A stretch of DNA of 64,000 bases from CAZLRH01 sp964562015 (GTDB lineage: Bacteria; Verrucomicrobiota; Verrucomicrobiia; Opitutales; JABDGR01). The stretch is from positions 1-64,000 of the forward strand of contig CAZLRH010000008.1 of assembly GCA_964562015.1 (NCBI GenBank). The letters are read 5' to 3'. The translations under genes were made by a program, and so were the position numbers. Each line of letters starts with the position of its first letter. Position 1 is the first letter of the stretch. Below the pieces are notes generated by a model. It made no database searches, was not told the origin of the DNA, and saw nothing but the letters and a program-made list of their open reading frames with translations. Positions 7,325 through 15,986 of this stretch are shown here, one piece after another.

Positions 7325-9586
7325 ATGACCTCCAAGAACTCCCCACTTCCTGCCGCCTCGAATCTCCGCCGCGCCGCCGCCGCTGTGCTGGCCGCGGTGC
7401 TCACGTTGGCGCCCGTCGCGCCCTCGGCCCTGCCGGCCCAAACCGCCGGTTCCGCCACGGGCAATTCCACCGCCTCCAATGCCCCCGACGGCGGCTGGCC
7501 GCAAACCCTGCCAGGCGCGACGACGACCTTCACGCTTTACCAGCCGCAGATTGAATCGTTGCAGAACAACACCATCACCGCCCAGATCGCCATCGGTGCG
7601 CAAGACGTGGGCGCCTCCGGCCAGCGCTATGGCACCATTTCCATCAAGGCCATGGCCGACATCGACAAGGAATCGAACCTGGTGACGCTGCAGAACATTC
7701 AAATCACGCAGAGCAGTTTCCCGGGCGCACCCGCGGGCGCCCAATACGGCACTTCCCTTCAGGCGCTGCTGGCGGCCAATCCCCTGCACATCGCGCTCGG
7801 GCGCGTCGAAGCCAGCCTCGCCATTGCCCAGGCCTCAGCCACCGCGACCGCCCTGCCCATTCAAAACAATGCCCCGCGCGTGATTTTCAGCCAGACGCCC
7901 GCGACGCTCGTCCTCGTGGATGGCCAGCCCGTGTTGCGCGATTTTTCGTCCACGGGTTACCTGCGCGTCGTCAACACCCGAGCGCTCATCCTGCTCGATC
8001 AAAACAGCGGCACCTATTACCTGCGCCTGTTGGGCGCCTGGATGCAGGCGAGCGCCTTGACGGGACCGTGGACCGTGTCGTCGAGCCCGCCGGCCAATCT
8101 CGCCGCCGCGCTCACCGCCGCGCAGGGCACCGAGGGCATCGACTTGATGGACCCCACCAGCGACAGCAAGTACACCGCCGCGCAGGTCACCGTGTTCGTC
8201 AGCACGACGCCCGCCGAGTTGTTGCAGACCAATGGCGCCCCGGATTTCTCGCCCATCTCGGGCACGCAACTGCTCTACGCGCAAAACACGCAGAGCCAGT
8301 TGTTCATGTACCTGACCAATCAAAATTATTATTTTCTGGTTTCGGGCCGCTGGTTCCAGTCCACCTCACTGCAAAACGGGACGTGGACCTACGTCGCGCA
8401 CAAGGATTTGCCCGCGGATTTCGCAAAAATTCCCGCCGAGCATCCGGCCGGCGGCGCGCTGGTGAGCGTGCCCGGCACTGCGCCCGCACAGGAAGCCGTC
8501 ATCGCCAATTCCATCCCGCAGACCGCCACCGTCCAGCGCACGGGTCCGACCGTGCAGGTGGACTACGACGGTGCGCCGCAGTTCCAGCCGATTCCTGACA
8601 CTTCCTTGCAATACGCCGTCAACACCCGCACTCCGGTCATTGAAGTGACACCGAGTTCCTATTATCTCGTGCATAATGGCGTATGGTTCGCGGGCCCGGC
8701 GGCGGCCGGACCCTGGGTGGTGACGGACACCGTGCCCGCTTCGATTTACACCATCCCGGTGAGTTCGCCCCTGCACTATGTAACCTATGTGAAGGTCTAC
8801 AATTCGACACCGTCCACTGTCGTCGTGGGTTACACACCGGGTTATCTCGGCACCGTGGTCGCGCCGTCGAACGTCGTCGTTTACGGCACGGGCTACGTGT
8901 ACCCGGTCTATTGCAATACGTTCTGGGTGCCGCCGCCGTTCACCTATGGCTGGGGTTGCGGCTTCTCCTGCGGTTTTGGCGCGGGGTTTGCGTTTGGCTT
9001 CACGGCGGGCTGGTTCGTCGGCTCCTGGTGCCACCCGTGCTGGGGCGGCTTCGGCTGGAATAATGTGACTATAAATAATTATAATCATTATTCCTTCAAT
9101 CACTGGAATTCCTACAACCACTGGAACAACAACCTGGTGCAGTCGCATAACAATTCCGTCGCCGCGCACACGGCCACCGCCGCCAACCCGGCGGCCACGC
9201 CGGCGCAAAAGGCGGCCTCCGCCCAGCATTTGCAGCAGATGCAGACCGCCGACGCCCAGTCCCACCAAACGGCCGCGACCGCCAAGGCCTCGCCCAACAA
9301 CAACGTCGTCGCGGGCAAGGACGGCAATGTTTATCGCTCGACGGCCAACGGCCTCGAGCAGCGTGATGGCGATACTTGGAAACCCGCGTCCCAGACTGCC
9401 GCCGACACCCAGCGGGACGTGCAAAATCAGGCCGCCGCGCGCGACGAGGGCGAACGGCGCACGGCCAACGTCGGCTACGGCACCAGCCGCACGGCCATGG
9501 GCGGGTTTGGCGGCGGCGCGGACCGCGGCGGCTTTGAAACCGGCGGCGCCCGCATGGCCGAAAGCCGCGGCGGCGGCCGGCGGTAG
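7325..9586 (+). CDS. Large secreted protein, Trp/Tyr repeats and Asn/Gly-rich C-terminus
   Basis: About 753 residues with a probable signal peptide (RRAAAAVLAAVLTLAPVAPS, Ala-rich and ending before LPAQ). The middle contains at least three copies of a module with the pattern 'YLxxxGxWxxxxxLxGPW' (LLGAWMQASALTGPWTV, VSGRWFQSTSLQNGTWTYV, VHNGVWFAGPAAAGPWVV), each followed by a 'P..ASIYxIP' type turn; similar modules occur in exported proteins annotated as carbohydrate-binding, but I cannot assign a ligand. Then comes a Cys/Gly/Phe-rich block (YGWGCGFSCGFGAGFAFGF), an Asn/His/Trp-rich block, and a Gly/Arg-rich end. The ATG at 7325 is chosen because earlier codons overlap the toxin gene out of frame. 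Confidence 0.8.
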   Translation: MTSKNSPLPAASNLRRAAAAVLAAVLTLAPVAPSALPAQTAGSATGNSTASNAPDGGWPQTLPGATTTFTLYQPQIESLQNNTITAQIAIGAQDVGASGQRYGTISIKAMADIDKESNLVTLQNIQITQSSFPGAPAGAQYGTSLQALLAANPLHIALGRVEASLAIAQASATATALPIQNNAPRVIFSQTPATLVLVDGQPVLRDFSSTGYLRVVNTRALILLDQNSGTYYLRLLGAWMQASALTGPWTVSSSPPANLAAALTAAQGTEGIDLMDPTSDSKYTAAQVTVFVSTTPAELLQTNGAPDFSPISGTQLLYAQNTQSQLFMYLTNQNYYFLVSGRWFQSTSLQNGTWTYVAHKDLPADFAKIPAEHPAGGALVSVPGTAPAQEAVIANSIPQTATVQRTGPTVQVDYDGAPQFQPIPDTSLQYAVNTRTPVIEVTPSSYYLVHNGVWFAGPAAAGPWVVTDTVPASIYTIPVSSPLHYVTYVKVYNSTPSTVVVGYTPGYLGTVVAPSNVVVYGTGYVYPVYCNTFWVPPPFTYGWGCGFSCGFGAGFAFGFTAGWFVGSWCHPCWGGFGWNNVTINNYNHYSFNHWNSYNHWNNNLVQSHNNSVAAHTATAANPAATPAQKAASAQHLQQMQTADAQSHQTAATAKASPNNNVVAGKDGNVYRSTANGLEQRDGDTWKPASQTAADTQRDVQNQAAARDEGERRTANVGYGTSRTAMGGFGGGADRGGFETGGARMAESRGGGRR

Positions 9587-9619
9587 CACGAGAATTGTTT
9601 TAGGCCACTTCGCGCCTTC

Positions 9620-9646
9620 GTAGCGCGGTGCTTTAGCCCGCGCTAC
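9620..9646. terminator. Hairpin between convergent genes (repeat-family type)
   Basis: Arms GTAGCGCGG (9620-9628) and CCGCGCTAC (9638-9646) pair perfectly around a 9-base loop, midway between two converging genes. There is no strong T-run, so it may act as a weak bidirectional terminator or simply belong to the GTAG-type hairpin repeat family seen at 1163-1274, 15885-15937 and 40508-40520. Confidence 0.5.
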
Positions 9647-9684
9647 AAATTGAAGGGCCTTGTGCAACCTGGCCGCGGCATCCC

Positions 9685-10281
9685 TCAATTCACCGACGGA
9701 TCTTCCGGGGCGTCGGACTGGAAAAACAGCTCGGGCTGCACGCGGCCGAGCAAATGCTTCCACAAATCCTCGCCGTTGCCATCCTGAAAACCGGGATCGT
9801 CGATGGGCGCGACGACCCACGCCTTCTGCTTGAGCTCGCCCTCCAACTGCCCGCCCGTCCACCCCGCATAACCGAGAAATCCGCGCACTTCCGTGCCCGG
9901 TTCGGTTTCGAGCAGGTCGGTGGCTTTTTCCGCACTGATGCCAAAATGCAGGCGAAACACGCCCGCCTCGGCGTTCCACTGCCAGGCGGACAACAGCATC
10001 TGCTCGGGCGAGACCGGCCCGCCCCGAAACAGCTTTACGCCCGCGAGCGGCCCGTAGGCGAATTCCCCATGCATCTCGCCGAGGGTCTTTTCCAGCGGGC
10101 GGTTGATGATGACGCCCAGCGCGCCGTCGCCCTGGGTGTGGGCGGAAATCAAAACCACGGAGCGCCGGAAGTTTTCATCCAACAAACCCGGATGGGCCAG
10201 CAACAGTGAGCCGGCAATGCTGGAATGGGGCGACGATGGTCCTCTCATGGCACGACGAATGGGACTGCGGCGCGGGTTCAT
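9685..10281 (-). CDS. yqgE: YqgE/AlgH family protein (DUF179)
   Basis: The product shows the YqgE/AlgH pattern: GSLLLAHPGLLDENFRRSVV, then GALGVIINRPLEKTLGE, LFRGGPVSPEQMLLSA, and FLGYAGWTGGQLEGEL near the C-terminus. The molecular role of the family is not settled; AlgH affects alginate regulation in Pseudomonas. The ATG at 10281 overlaps the TGA of the upstream dCMP deaminase gene (TCAT on the plus strand, 10278-10281), indicating translational coupling. The longer frame to 10407 lies inside the deaminase gene and is rejected. Confidence 0.92.
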   Translation of the reverse strand: MNPRRSPIRRAMRGPSSPHSSIAGSLLLAHPGLLDENFRRSVVLISAHTQGDGALGVIINRPLEKTLGEMHGEFAYGPLAGVKLFRGGPVSPEQMLLSAWQWNAEAGVFRLHFGISAEKATDLLETEPGTEVRGFLGYAGWTGGQLEGELKQKAWVVAPIDDPGFQDGNGEDLWKHLLGRVQPELFFQSDAPEDPSVN

Positions 10282-10724
10282 AGTTGCACCAAATGCACGC
10301 CCCACTCGCGCGCGAGTTCGCGCACCAGCGGGTCGTTGCGATAATCCAGGTGGTACTTGAGCAAACGCACCCCGGCGGCGGCGAGCAGCTTGGCGCAGTT
10401 GACGCACGGAAAATGTGTGATGTACGCCGTCGCGCCGTTGACGCTGATGCCCCGGCGCGCGGCGTCGGTGATGGCGTTTTGCTCGGCGTGGACGGTGGCC
10501 TGCTCATGGCCGTCGCGCACGCGCGATTGGTGCGGGGCGCCCGGCAGAAAACCGTTATAACCCGCCGCGACGATGCGGTTCTCGTGTTCGCCGCCGGACA
10601 CCAGGATGCAGCCGACGTGCAGGCGATCACACGGCGAACGCGACGAAATCAACAGGGCCGTGGCCATGAAATATTCATCCCACGACGGACGCCCGCCGGG
10701 CAGCCGCGCCACGAGATCGCGCAT
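10278..10724 (-). CDS. dCMP deaminase (zinc-dependent, ComEB-like)
   Basis: dCMP deaminase converts dCMP to dUMP, feeding dTMP synthesis. The 148-residue form starting at ATG 10724 begins MRDLVARLPGGRPSWDEYFM, the usual start context, and carries the zinc/catalytic motifs HAEQNAI and PCVNCAK. The open frame continues to a TTG at 10997 (a GTG at 10823 is also possible), but the extra residues are not typical of the family. It is translationally coupled to yqgE. Possible alternative: another cytidine/deoxycytidylate deaminase subtype. Confidence 0.9.
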   Translation of the reverse strand: MRDLVARLPGGRPSWDEYFMATALLISSRSPCDRLHVGCILVSGGEHENRIVAAGYNGFLPGAPHQSRVRDGHEQATVHAEQNAITDAARRGISVNGATAYITHFPCVNCAKLLAAAGVRLLKYHLDYRNDPLVRELAREWGVHLVQL

Positions 10725-11021
10725 CTGGGCCACAAAGCCGCCGCCCGCCGGCGGGGTGCCGGGCAAAACCAGCGCGGCCTCCGCGGCGGCGTGGTCAAGC
10801 GGGGCGGCAGAAGTGGCGTTCACGGTGAAGGCGATTTTGAACCAGGCCAAACTGCGCCGTCCGCGCGCGTTGCGCAATCCAGAAAACACATACGCGCAAG
10901 TCGCCGTGGAAATGCCGGTTGCAGTCTGCGCCTCTTCGCGGTAAAAGGATGGGCCCAAGTTTGGAATAATTGTCCTGGGGCGGGCCTCTAAGCCCAAAGC
11001 GCCCTTGCTTCTGTCTCGACC

Positions 11022-11603
11022 ATGAAAAATTTCGCCCTAGTTCTCATCGTGGCCGCCGTCGTGGCTTCGGCGCAACCTCCGCTTTTTGCAACAGCAGCCC
11101 CGCCCCCGCCGGTCCACGCGGCGGCCCGCGTCCAGCCCGATGTGGCCATCCTCGCCCGCGAGGCTGCGGCGATTGTCAGCGGGCGACTGAAAGTTACGGG
11201 CGTCAAATTTTTTGCGGCGGGCGGCACCACCGCCAACGGCCAGAAAACCAGCAGTGCCGCCGGCATTACGGAATGGTCCTTCCTGTTCAACATTGACCAG
11301 AGCCAGGGTTCGTCCTACGGCAGCGCGCGGATTGATTATATCAAGGGGAAATTCAAGGCCGTCGTCACGAATGCCTATCCGTATGTGGGTGGGGACACGA
11401 TGACGCCGATTCCCGCGATGCGTTTTGCGCGCGCGGTGCAATTGCTGCGCGCCGCGGGCCACCACGACCGGATCTTGCTCGTGGAATTGCGCTTCCCCCT
11501 TTATCCCGGCGTCACCGAGCCCGAATATATGTTCAACTTTGGCGGCGCGAAGCCGGAGATCACCGTCGGCACCAAGACCGGCAAGGTCAAGGTGATCAAG
11601 TAA
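11022..11603 (+). CDS. Secreted PepSY-like protein, first of two tandem paralogues
   Basis: A signal peptide (MKNFALVLIVAAVVASAQPP) precedes about 170 residues. The C-terminal half has a PepSY-like ring: 'PAMRFARAVQLLRAAGH', then 'YMFNFGGAKPEITVGTKTGK' with the closing TKTGKVKVIK. It aligns over its whole length with the next gene, also 193 residues (shared VQLL-AAG, LRFP--PG and V-TKTGKVK). Function is unknown; PepSY-type domains often bind or inhibit other exported proteins. The two genes are 69 bases apart and are probably co-transcribed. Confidence 0.8.
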   Translation: MKNFALVLIVAAVVASAQPPLFATAAPPPPVHAAARVQPDVAILAREAAAIVSGRLKVTGVKFFAAGGTTANGQKTSSAAGITEWSFLFNIDQSQGSSYGSARIDYIKGKFKAVVTNAYPYVGGDTMTPIPAMRFARAVQLLRAAGHHDRILLVELRFPLYPGVTEPEYMFNFGGAKPEITVGTKTGKVKVIK

Positions 11604-11672
11604 AAACCCCAGAGGATTTTCCTTTTGCTAAACAATCGCTATTATTAATATCGCCTTCTCCTTTCTCCCTTT

Positions 11673-12254
11673 ATGAAAAAAATCCTCCTGCTCCTCACCG
11701 CCGCGCTTTGCCTCGGCACTCCCGCCGCTTTCGCCGGCTCTTCGCCCGTGCGGGTCACCGGCAACGCCACCGCCGTCTCCAATCCCGATGTCACCTCGCT
11801 GATTCGCCGCGCCCGCATTTTGCTCAACACCCAGGCGCAGTATAAGAACGCCGTCCTGCTCGAGGCCGATGGCGCCACTGCGAGTGGAAAACCCACCACC
11901 AAGGCCAACGGCGTCGACGAATGGCGTTTGGTGTTCAACAACCAGGGCACTGACGGCAGCAAATTCAAGAGCGCCTACCTCTTTTTCAAGAACGGAAAGT
12001 TCAGCAAGATTACCGGCGTGACCGAGCCCTTCCTCGAAGACCTCAATCTCAATCCGCTCCCGGTGATGACGCTCGGCCGCGCGGTCCAATTGCTGCACGC
12101 CGCCGGTTTCAAGCAGGCTTTTCGCTTTGTGACTTTGCGCTTCCCGGTGGATCCAGGCTACAAAGCCCCGGTCTATTTCTTCGAGTTCGCGCAAGGCGGC
12201 CTCTTTGTGCAGGTGGACACGAAGACCGGCAAGGTGAAGAAACTGAGCAGCTAA
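11673..12254 (+). CDS. Secreted PepSY-like protein, second of two tandem paralogues
   Basis: Again 193 residues with a signal peptide (MKKILLLLTAALCLGTPAAF then AG). Shared landmarks with the upstream paralogue are an internal 'GATASGKPTTKANGVDEWRL' (GGTTANGQKTSSAAGITEWS in the first copy), 'MTLGRAVQLLHAAGF', 'LRFPVDPGYKAPVYFFEF', and the end VDTKTGKVKKL. Similarity is strong in landmarks but well diverged in between, so the duplication is not recent. Function is unknown. It converges with the Fe-S assembly gene only 27 bases away. Confidence 0.8.
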   Translation: MKKILLLLTAALCLGTPAAFAGSSPVRVTGNATAVSNPDVTSLIRRARILLNTQAQYKNAVLLEADGATASGKPTTKANGVDEWRLVFNNQGTDGSKFKSAYLFFKNGKFSKITGVTEPFLEDLNLNPLPVMTLGRAVQLLHAAGFKQAFRFVTLRFPVDPGYKAPVYFFEFAQGGLFVQVDTKTGKVKKLSS

Positions 12255-12281
12255 GTTTCGGCCCTCCAGCGCCGGCCGCGG

Positions 12282-12662
12282 TTACAAACTGAAACTCTCG
12301 CCGCAGGAGCAACTGGCCTTGGCGTTGGGGTTGGAGAATTTGAAGCCGCCGCCGACCATCTTGGTCGAGTAATCGAGCACCGTGCCTTTTAGGTACAGGG
12401 CGCTCTTGCTGTCCACCACGACTTGCACGCCCGCACTGGGCACGAGGAGGTCTCCGCGCTTCGGCTCGGGCGCAAACTTCATTTTGTAGGACAGGCCGTT
12501 GCAACCGCCGCCGGTGATGGCCACGCGCAGAAATCCGCCTTGGGCTTCGCGGGCAATCAGCTCGCGCACCTTGTCGCCGGCGGGCGGCGTCAGGCGCACG
12601 AGGCGCTCGTCGGCGACGCGCACGCCTTCGGGCAAAGTGGCAACAGGTTCCAAGGTTGTCAT
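12282..12662 (-). CDS. IscA/HesB-type iron-sulfur cluster assembly protein
   Basis: A-type carrier proteins deliver Fe-S clusters to target enzymes. The three conserved cysteines are present: one in the loop FLRVAITGGGCNGLSYKMKF, two in the C-terminal CSCGESF. The signature VDSKSALYLKGTVLDY and the conserved NPNAKASCSCG end fit the family. Length (126 residues) includes a short N-terminal extension before VRLTPPAGDKV. No isc/suf genes are adjacent. It could be ErpA, IscA or a diverged HesB; the sequence alone does not decide. Confidence 0.92.
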   Translation of the reverse strand: MTTLEPVATLPEGVRVADERLVRLTPPAGDKVRELIAREAQGGFLRVAITGGGCNGLSYKMKFAPEPKRGDLLVPSAGVQVVVDSKSALYLKGTVLDYSTKMVGGGFKFSNPNAKASCSCGESFSL

Positions 12663-12771
12663 TACAGCGTCTATTATCCTTCAGCGCACATGCTTTGTCA
12701 ACGGTCACGAGAATCGGCCCAGGCGCAATGCCCGCGCCGTGGCCTTGGCCGGTAACTCGCTCGCCTTAATC

Positions 12772-12799
12772 TTGTGCCGGGGGCGGATTACGTTATGAT
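12772..12799 (+). promoter_or_regulatory. Possible promoter of the hybrid sensor kinase gene
   Basis: TTGTGC (12772-12777) and TATGAT (12794-12799) are separated by 16 bases. A start site some 7 bases downstream would fall only about 3 bases before the ATG at 12809, implying an almost leaderless transcript. Consensus match only; untested. Confidence 0.35.
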
Positions 12800-12808
12800 T
12801 AGGCTGGT

Positions 12809-15061
12809 ATGCGATGTTTTGGCGCAACGATACGACGGTGGCTGGCCGGGCTGGTCTTGGGCGGCGCGTTGACGACCCTCGGCGCGGCAGCCGCGGACCA
12901 CCCCGAGCCGCTGGACCACGTCACCCTCCAGCTAAAATGGAAACATCAGTTTCAATTTGCGGGTTACTACGCGGCGATTGCCCAGGGCTACTACCGCGAT
13001 GCCGGGCTGGACGTGACGCTGCGCGAGGCCACGCCCGGGCGCGACCCCACGCAGGCGGTGCTTGAGGACAAAGCGGAATTCGGCGTGGGCAACTCCGATT
13101 TGCTTATCTTTCGCCAGAAGGGTTTTCCCGTCGTCGTGCTGGCGTCCATTTTTCAACACTCGCCGCTCGCGCTGGTGGTGCGCGCGCAAAGCGGGGTGAC
13201 CGATTTGCAGGGCCTGCACGACCGCAAAATGATGATGCTGCCCTCGGAATCCGCGGAGCTGTTCGCGTATTTCAAGTTCGAGGGCATCGACCCGGCAAAG
13301 CTCAAGGTGCTGCCCCACAGCCTGAACATCGAAGATTTCATCAGCGGAAAAGTGGACGCGATGTCGGAGTACGTGACGGACGAGCCGTTTGTGCTGCGCC
13401 AGCGGGGCGTGGAATTTCTCACCTTCATTCCGCGCGCGGGCGGCATCGATTTTTACGGCGACAATCTTTTCACCACGGAGGAACAGATTAGCGCGCACCC
13501 CGCGCGGGTGCGGGCCTTTCTCCAGGCCAGCCTCAAGGGCTGGGACTACGCGCTCGCCCATCCCGAGGAAATCGTGGACCTCATCCTGCGCGACTACAAC
13601 ACGCAGAACAAGAGCCGCGAACAATTACTCTTCGAGGCCGCGCAGACAGCCCAGCTCATGCACCCCGGCCTCATCGAAGTCGGCCACATGAACCCGGGCC
13701 GCTGGCGCAACATGGCCGACACATACGCGGAATTCGGCATGTTGCCGCGCGATTTCCCACTCAAGGGTTTTCTCTACAATCCCAATCCCGCGCCTGATTA
13801 CACGCTGCTGTACTGGACGCTCGTCGTCCTTTCCGCCGGCTCGGTGGCCACGCTCGGCTGGGCGCTCCCGCTGTTTCGCCTGAACCGCCGCCTGCGCGTC
13901 GAGGTGCGTGAGCGCGAACGCGCCGAGGGCCAGGCCCTGGCCAGCGAGAAACAATACCGCGAACTGGCCGAGGCCGCGCCCTTTCCCGTCACCATCAGCG
14001 AAACGGAATCCTCCCATCTCCTGTTCGCCAACCGCCGCGCGGATTTCCTGCTGCAGCTTAGTGCCCACGCGCAGGCGGGCGGTGCGGACTTCAACTATTT
14101 CGAGGATTTGCGCGACCGGGAAAAAATCCTCGCCCACCTGCGCGCGGGCCGGCCGGTGACGGACTTCGAGGTGCGCTTGCGCACGCGCGACGGCCGCCGC
14201 CTGTGGGTGTTGTTGTCGGCGGGCCTGGTCGAGTTCGCGGGCAAGCCCGGCGTGCTGGTGGCGTTCCAGGAAATCACGCAGTTGCGCGCCTTGCAGGACG
14301 AATTGCAGCGGGCCAAGGAGGCGGCCGAGGCGCTCTCCGAATCCAAGGGCCGCTACCTGGCCGTGATGACCCACGAGGTGCGCTCGCCGCTGGGCGGGGT
14401 GGTCGGCCTGGTCAACCTGATGCAGCAGGATTCCCTGTCGCGCGAACAAAAGGACACGCTCGCCTTGATTGAGAAAACGAGCCGCAGCCTGCTCGACCTC
14501 ATCGCCAACATTCTCGACAACTCAAAGCTCGAAACCGGGCGCACCGAACTCAGTGTCGCGCTGGTGGAATTGCGGCCGTTCGTCGGCGAGTTGCAGCGGC
14601 TCTTCTCAGCTTCCGCGCAGGCGAACAATCTCTCCCTCACTGTCAATTTCGAGCCCGGAACGCCCGCCGCCATCCTCACGGACCCGATGCGCCTGCGCCA
14701 GATCTTGAGCAACCTGCTTTCCAACGCCATCAAGTTCACGGAATCCGGCGGCATCGAAATTCGCGTGGCCGCCCAAGTCGTGCCGACCGACCCGCCGGCC
14801 GCCAAACGCTGGCGCGTGCAGTTTCACGTGCGCGATACCGGCATCGGCATGACCCTGGATGCTGTCCGCAAGCTGTTCGTTCCGTACGCACAGGCGAATG
14901 CCTCGATTGCGCAACGTTTTCGCGGCACGGGCCTCGGGCTCGCCATTTCCAGCCAATTGGCGAAGTTGCTCGGCGGCACGATCACGGTGCAAAGCCACGT
15001 GTCGCGCGGCTCGACCTTTGTCGTGGAAATCCTCGCCGACGAAGGCCAGTTTCCGGCTTAA
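12809..15061 (+). CDS. Hybrid sensor: NMT1/THI5-like binding domain, PAS domain, histidine kinase
   Basis: The 750-residue protein has a signal/anchor at the N-terminus, then a periplasmic NMT1/THI5-type solute-binding domain (VTLQLKWKHQFQFAGYYAAI, residues about 35-260) like those that bind thiamine pyrimidine precursors or alkanesulfonates. A membrane segment follows at about 330-352, then a cytoplasmic PAS domain (about 375-490) and a histidine kinase. The H-box is MTHEVRSPLGGVVGLV with His522, followed by the N-box LSNLLSNAIKFTES and G-boxes DTGIGM and GTGLGLAI near 706. There is no receiver domain and no response regulator nearby, so it is an orphan kinase. It presumably senses a small molecule directly through its own binding domain; the ligand is unknown. 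Confidence 0.9.
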   Translation: MRCFGATIRRWLAGLVLGGALTTLGAAAADHPEPLDHVTLQLKWKHQFQFAGYYAAIAQGYYRDAGLDVTLREATPGRDPTQAVLEDKAEFGVGNSDLLIFRQKGFPVVVLASIFQHSPLALVVRAQSGVTDLQGLHDRKMMMLPSESAELFAYFKFEGIDPAKLKVLPHSLNIEDFISGKVDAMSEYVTDEPFVLRQRGVEFLTFIPRAGGIDFYGDNLFTTEEQISAHPARVRAFLQASLKGWDYALAHPEEIVDLILRDYNTQNKSREQLLFEAAQTAQLMHPGLIEVGHMNPGRWRNMADTYAEFGMLPRDFPLKGFLYNPNPAPDYTLLYWTLVVLSAGSVATLGWALPLFRLNRRLRVEVRERERAEGQALASEKQYRELAEAAPFPVTISETESSHLLFANRRADFLLQLSAHAQAGGADFNYFEDLRDREKILAHLRAGRPVTDFEVRLRTRDGRRLWVLLSAGLVEFAGKPGVLVAFQEITQLRALQDELQRAKEAAEALSESKGRYLAVMTHEVRSPLGGVVGLVNLMQQDSLSREQKDTLALIEKTSRSLLDLIANILDNSKLETGRTELSVALVELRPFVGELQRLFSASAQANNLSLTVNFEPGTPAAILTDPMRLRQILSNLLSNAIKFTESGGIEIRVAAQVVPTDPPAAKRWRVQFHVRDTGIGMTLDAVRKLFVPYAQANASIAQRFRGTGLGLAISSQLAKLLGGTITVQSHVSRGSTFVVEILADEGQFPA

Positions 15062-15082
15062 CGCACCCTGGCGGTAAAGTGG

Positions 15083-15155
15083 TGGAGCTGATCGGACTCG
15101 AACCGACGGCCTCGACAGTGCGATTGTCGCGCTCTTCCAACTGAGCTACAGCCCC
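15083..15155 (-). tRNA. tRNA-Ala (anticodon CGC)
   Basis: The minus strand folds as a 73-base tRNA. The acceptor stem GGGGCTG pairs with CAGCTCC and includes the G3-U70 wobble that identifies alanine tRNAs. The D stem is GCTC/GAGC and the anticodon arm CGACA-ATCGCAC-TGTCG with anticodon CGC. CCA is not encoded. Confidence 0.93.
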
Positions 15156-15390
15156 AAATCTCTGACGGGAAACTGCTTAAAGTGCCGCGTCCGCCCCGCC
15201 GGGTCAAGGTCATTCAGCCGCCCCTTCATCGCCGGAATCCGCATTTATTGTTTTCACCCTCCACCATCCAGCCCGGGGCGACTTTTCCCGATTGTCACCT
15301 TCGGCCTTAAAATATATTTTGAAATTGGCGTCGGATGTGCTACCTATCTCTTTAAGGGCGGACCCCGGCCACTCTCAACCCAATCTGACC

Positions 15391-15819
15391 ATGCCCAAGA
15401 AAAGCGCACCCATGAAGCCGGCGGCCGTTCCGGTCGTTCCCACGAAAGCCAAGGCGCCCATCGCCAAGGCCACGCCGCCGCCTCCACTGCCGGCGATTAC
15501 GCCTGCTCCGGTCGTGAAAAAACCCGCGACCAAGTCTCCGGTCAAACCGGTGGCCAAGAAGACCACGATTATCGCCAAGGTCGATGTCGGCTGGGGCAAC
15601 AGCCTTTACCTGCGCGGCGATGGCGGCGGCCTCAGTTGGGACGTGGGCGTGCTCATGACGTGCGCCAAAGACGACGAATGGTCGTGGTCCTGCCCCGCCA
15701 ATGCCGGGCCGGTGACCTATAAATTTGTGCGCAACGACCTGCATTGGGCGTTGGGTGAAAACCTGGTCGTCGAAGCCGGCGCGACCGCTGTTTCTACCCC
15801 GGATTTTCCACCGTGGTAA
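15391..15819 (+). CDS. Lys/Pro/Ala-rich protein with C-terminal glycogen-binding-like (CBM48/20-type) domain
   Basis: The first 55 residues are built from Lys, Pro, Ala and Val (KSAPMKPAAVPVVPTKAKAP and similar), like histone H1-type tails. The last 80 residues form a compact beta domain: VDVGWGNSLYLRGDGGGLSW, DVGVLMTCAKDDEWSW, then YKFVRNDLHWALGENLVVEA. Two Trp residues and the N-D-x-x-W-A-x-G-E-N pattern resemble AMPK/glycogen-debranching-type carbohydrate-binding modules. No catalytic domain is attached. The start at 15391 is the first ATG of the Lys-rich tail; the frame upstream to 15292 looks non-coding. Its role is unknown, perhaps a polysaccharide-granule or nucleic-acid-associated protein. 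Confidence 0.75.
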   Translation: MPKKSAPMKPAAVPVVPTKAKAPIAKATPPPPLPAITPAPVVKKPATKSPVKPVAKKTTIIAKVDVGWGNSLYLRGDGGGLSWDVGVLMTCAKDDEWSWSCPANAGPVTYKFVRNDLHWALGENLVVEAGATAVSTPDFPPW

Positions 15820-15884
15820 GCCGGGCCTAGGGCGGTTCAAATTAAAGTATAGCCGGGAGTGAGGCTGGCAGTCTTGGTGGTAGC

Positions 15885-15937
15885 GACGCCTCTCCGAGGC
15901 GTCTGATGCTAGAGGAGCGGACGGCGCGGAGCCGTCC
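15885..15937. repeat. Two hairpins of the CCCTACC repeat family
   Basis: Two perfect stem-loops lie between convergent genes: GACGCCTC/GAGGCGTC (15885-15892 and 15896-15903, 3-base loop) and GGACGGC/GCCGTCC (15919-15925 and 15931-15937, 5-base loop). CCCTACC abuts the second, as beside the hairpin at 1163-1184. They may terminate transcription in both directions, but the sequence family recurs elsewhere in the window. Confidence 0.65.
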
Positions 15938-15986
15938 CTACCTCGGACAAAGACTTGGACTTGGCCACCGTTTTTTTGAAAATGCT

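Noticed and set aside
8366..9979. 537-residue minus-strand open frame
   Set aside because: Antisense of the large secreted protein gene and running into yqgE; Arg/Gly-rich with no domain.
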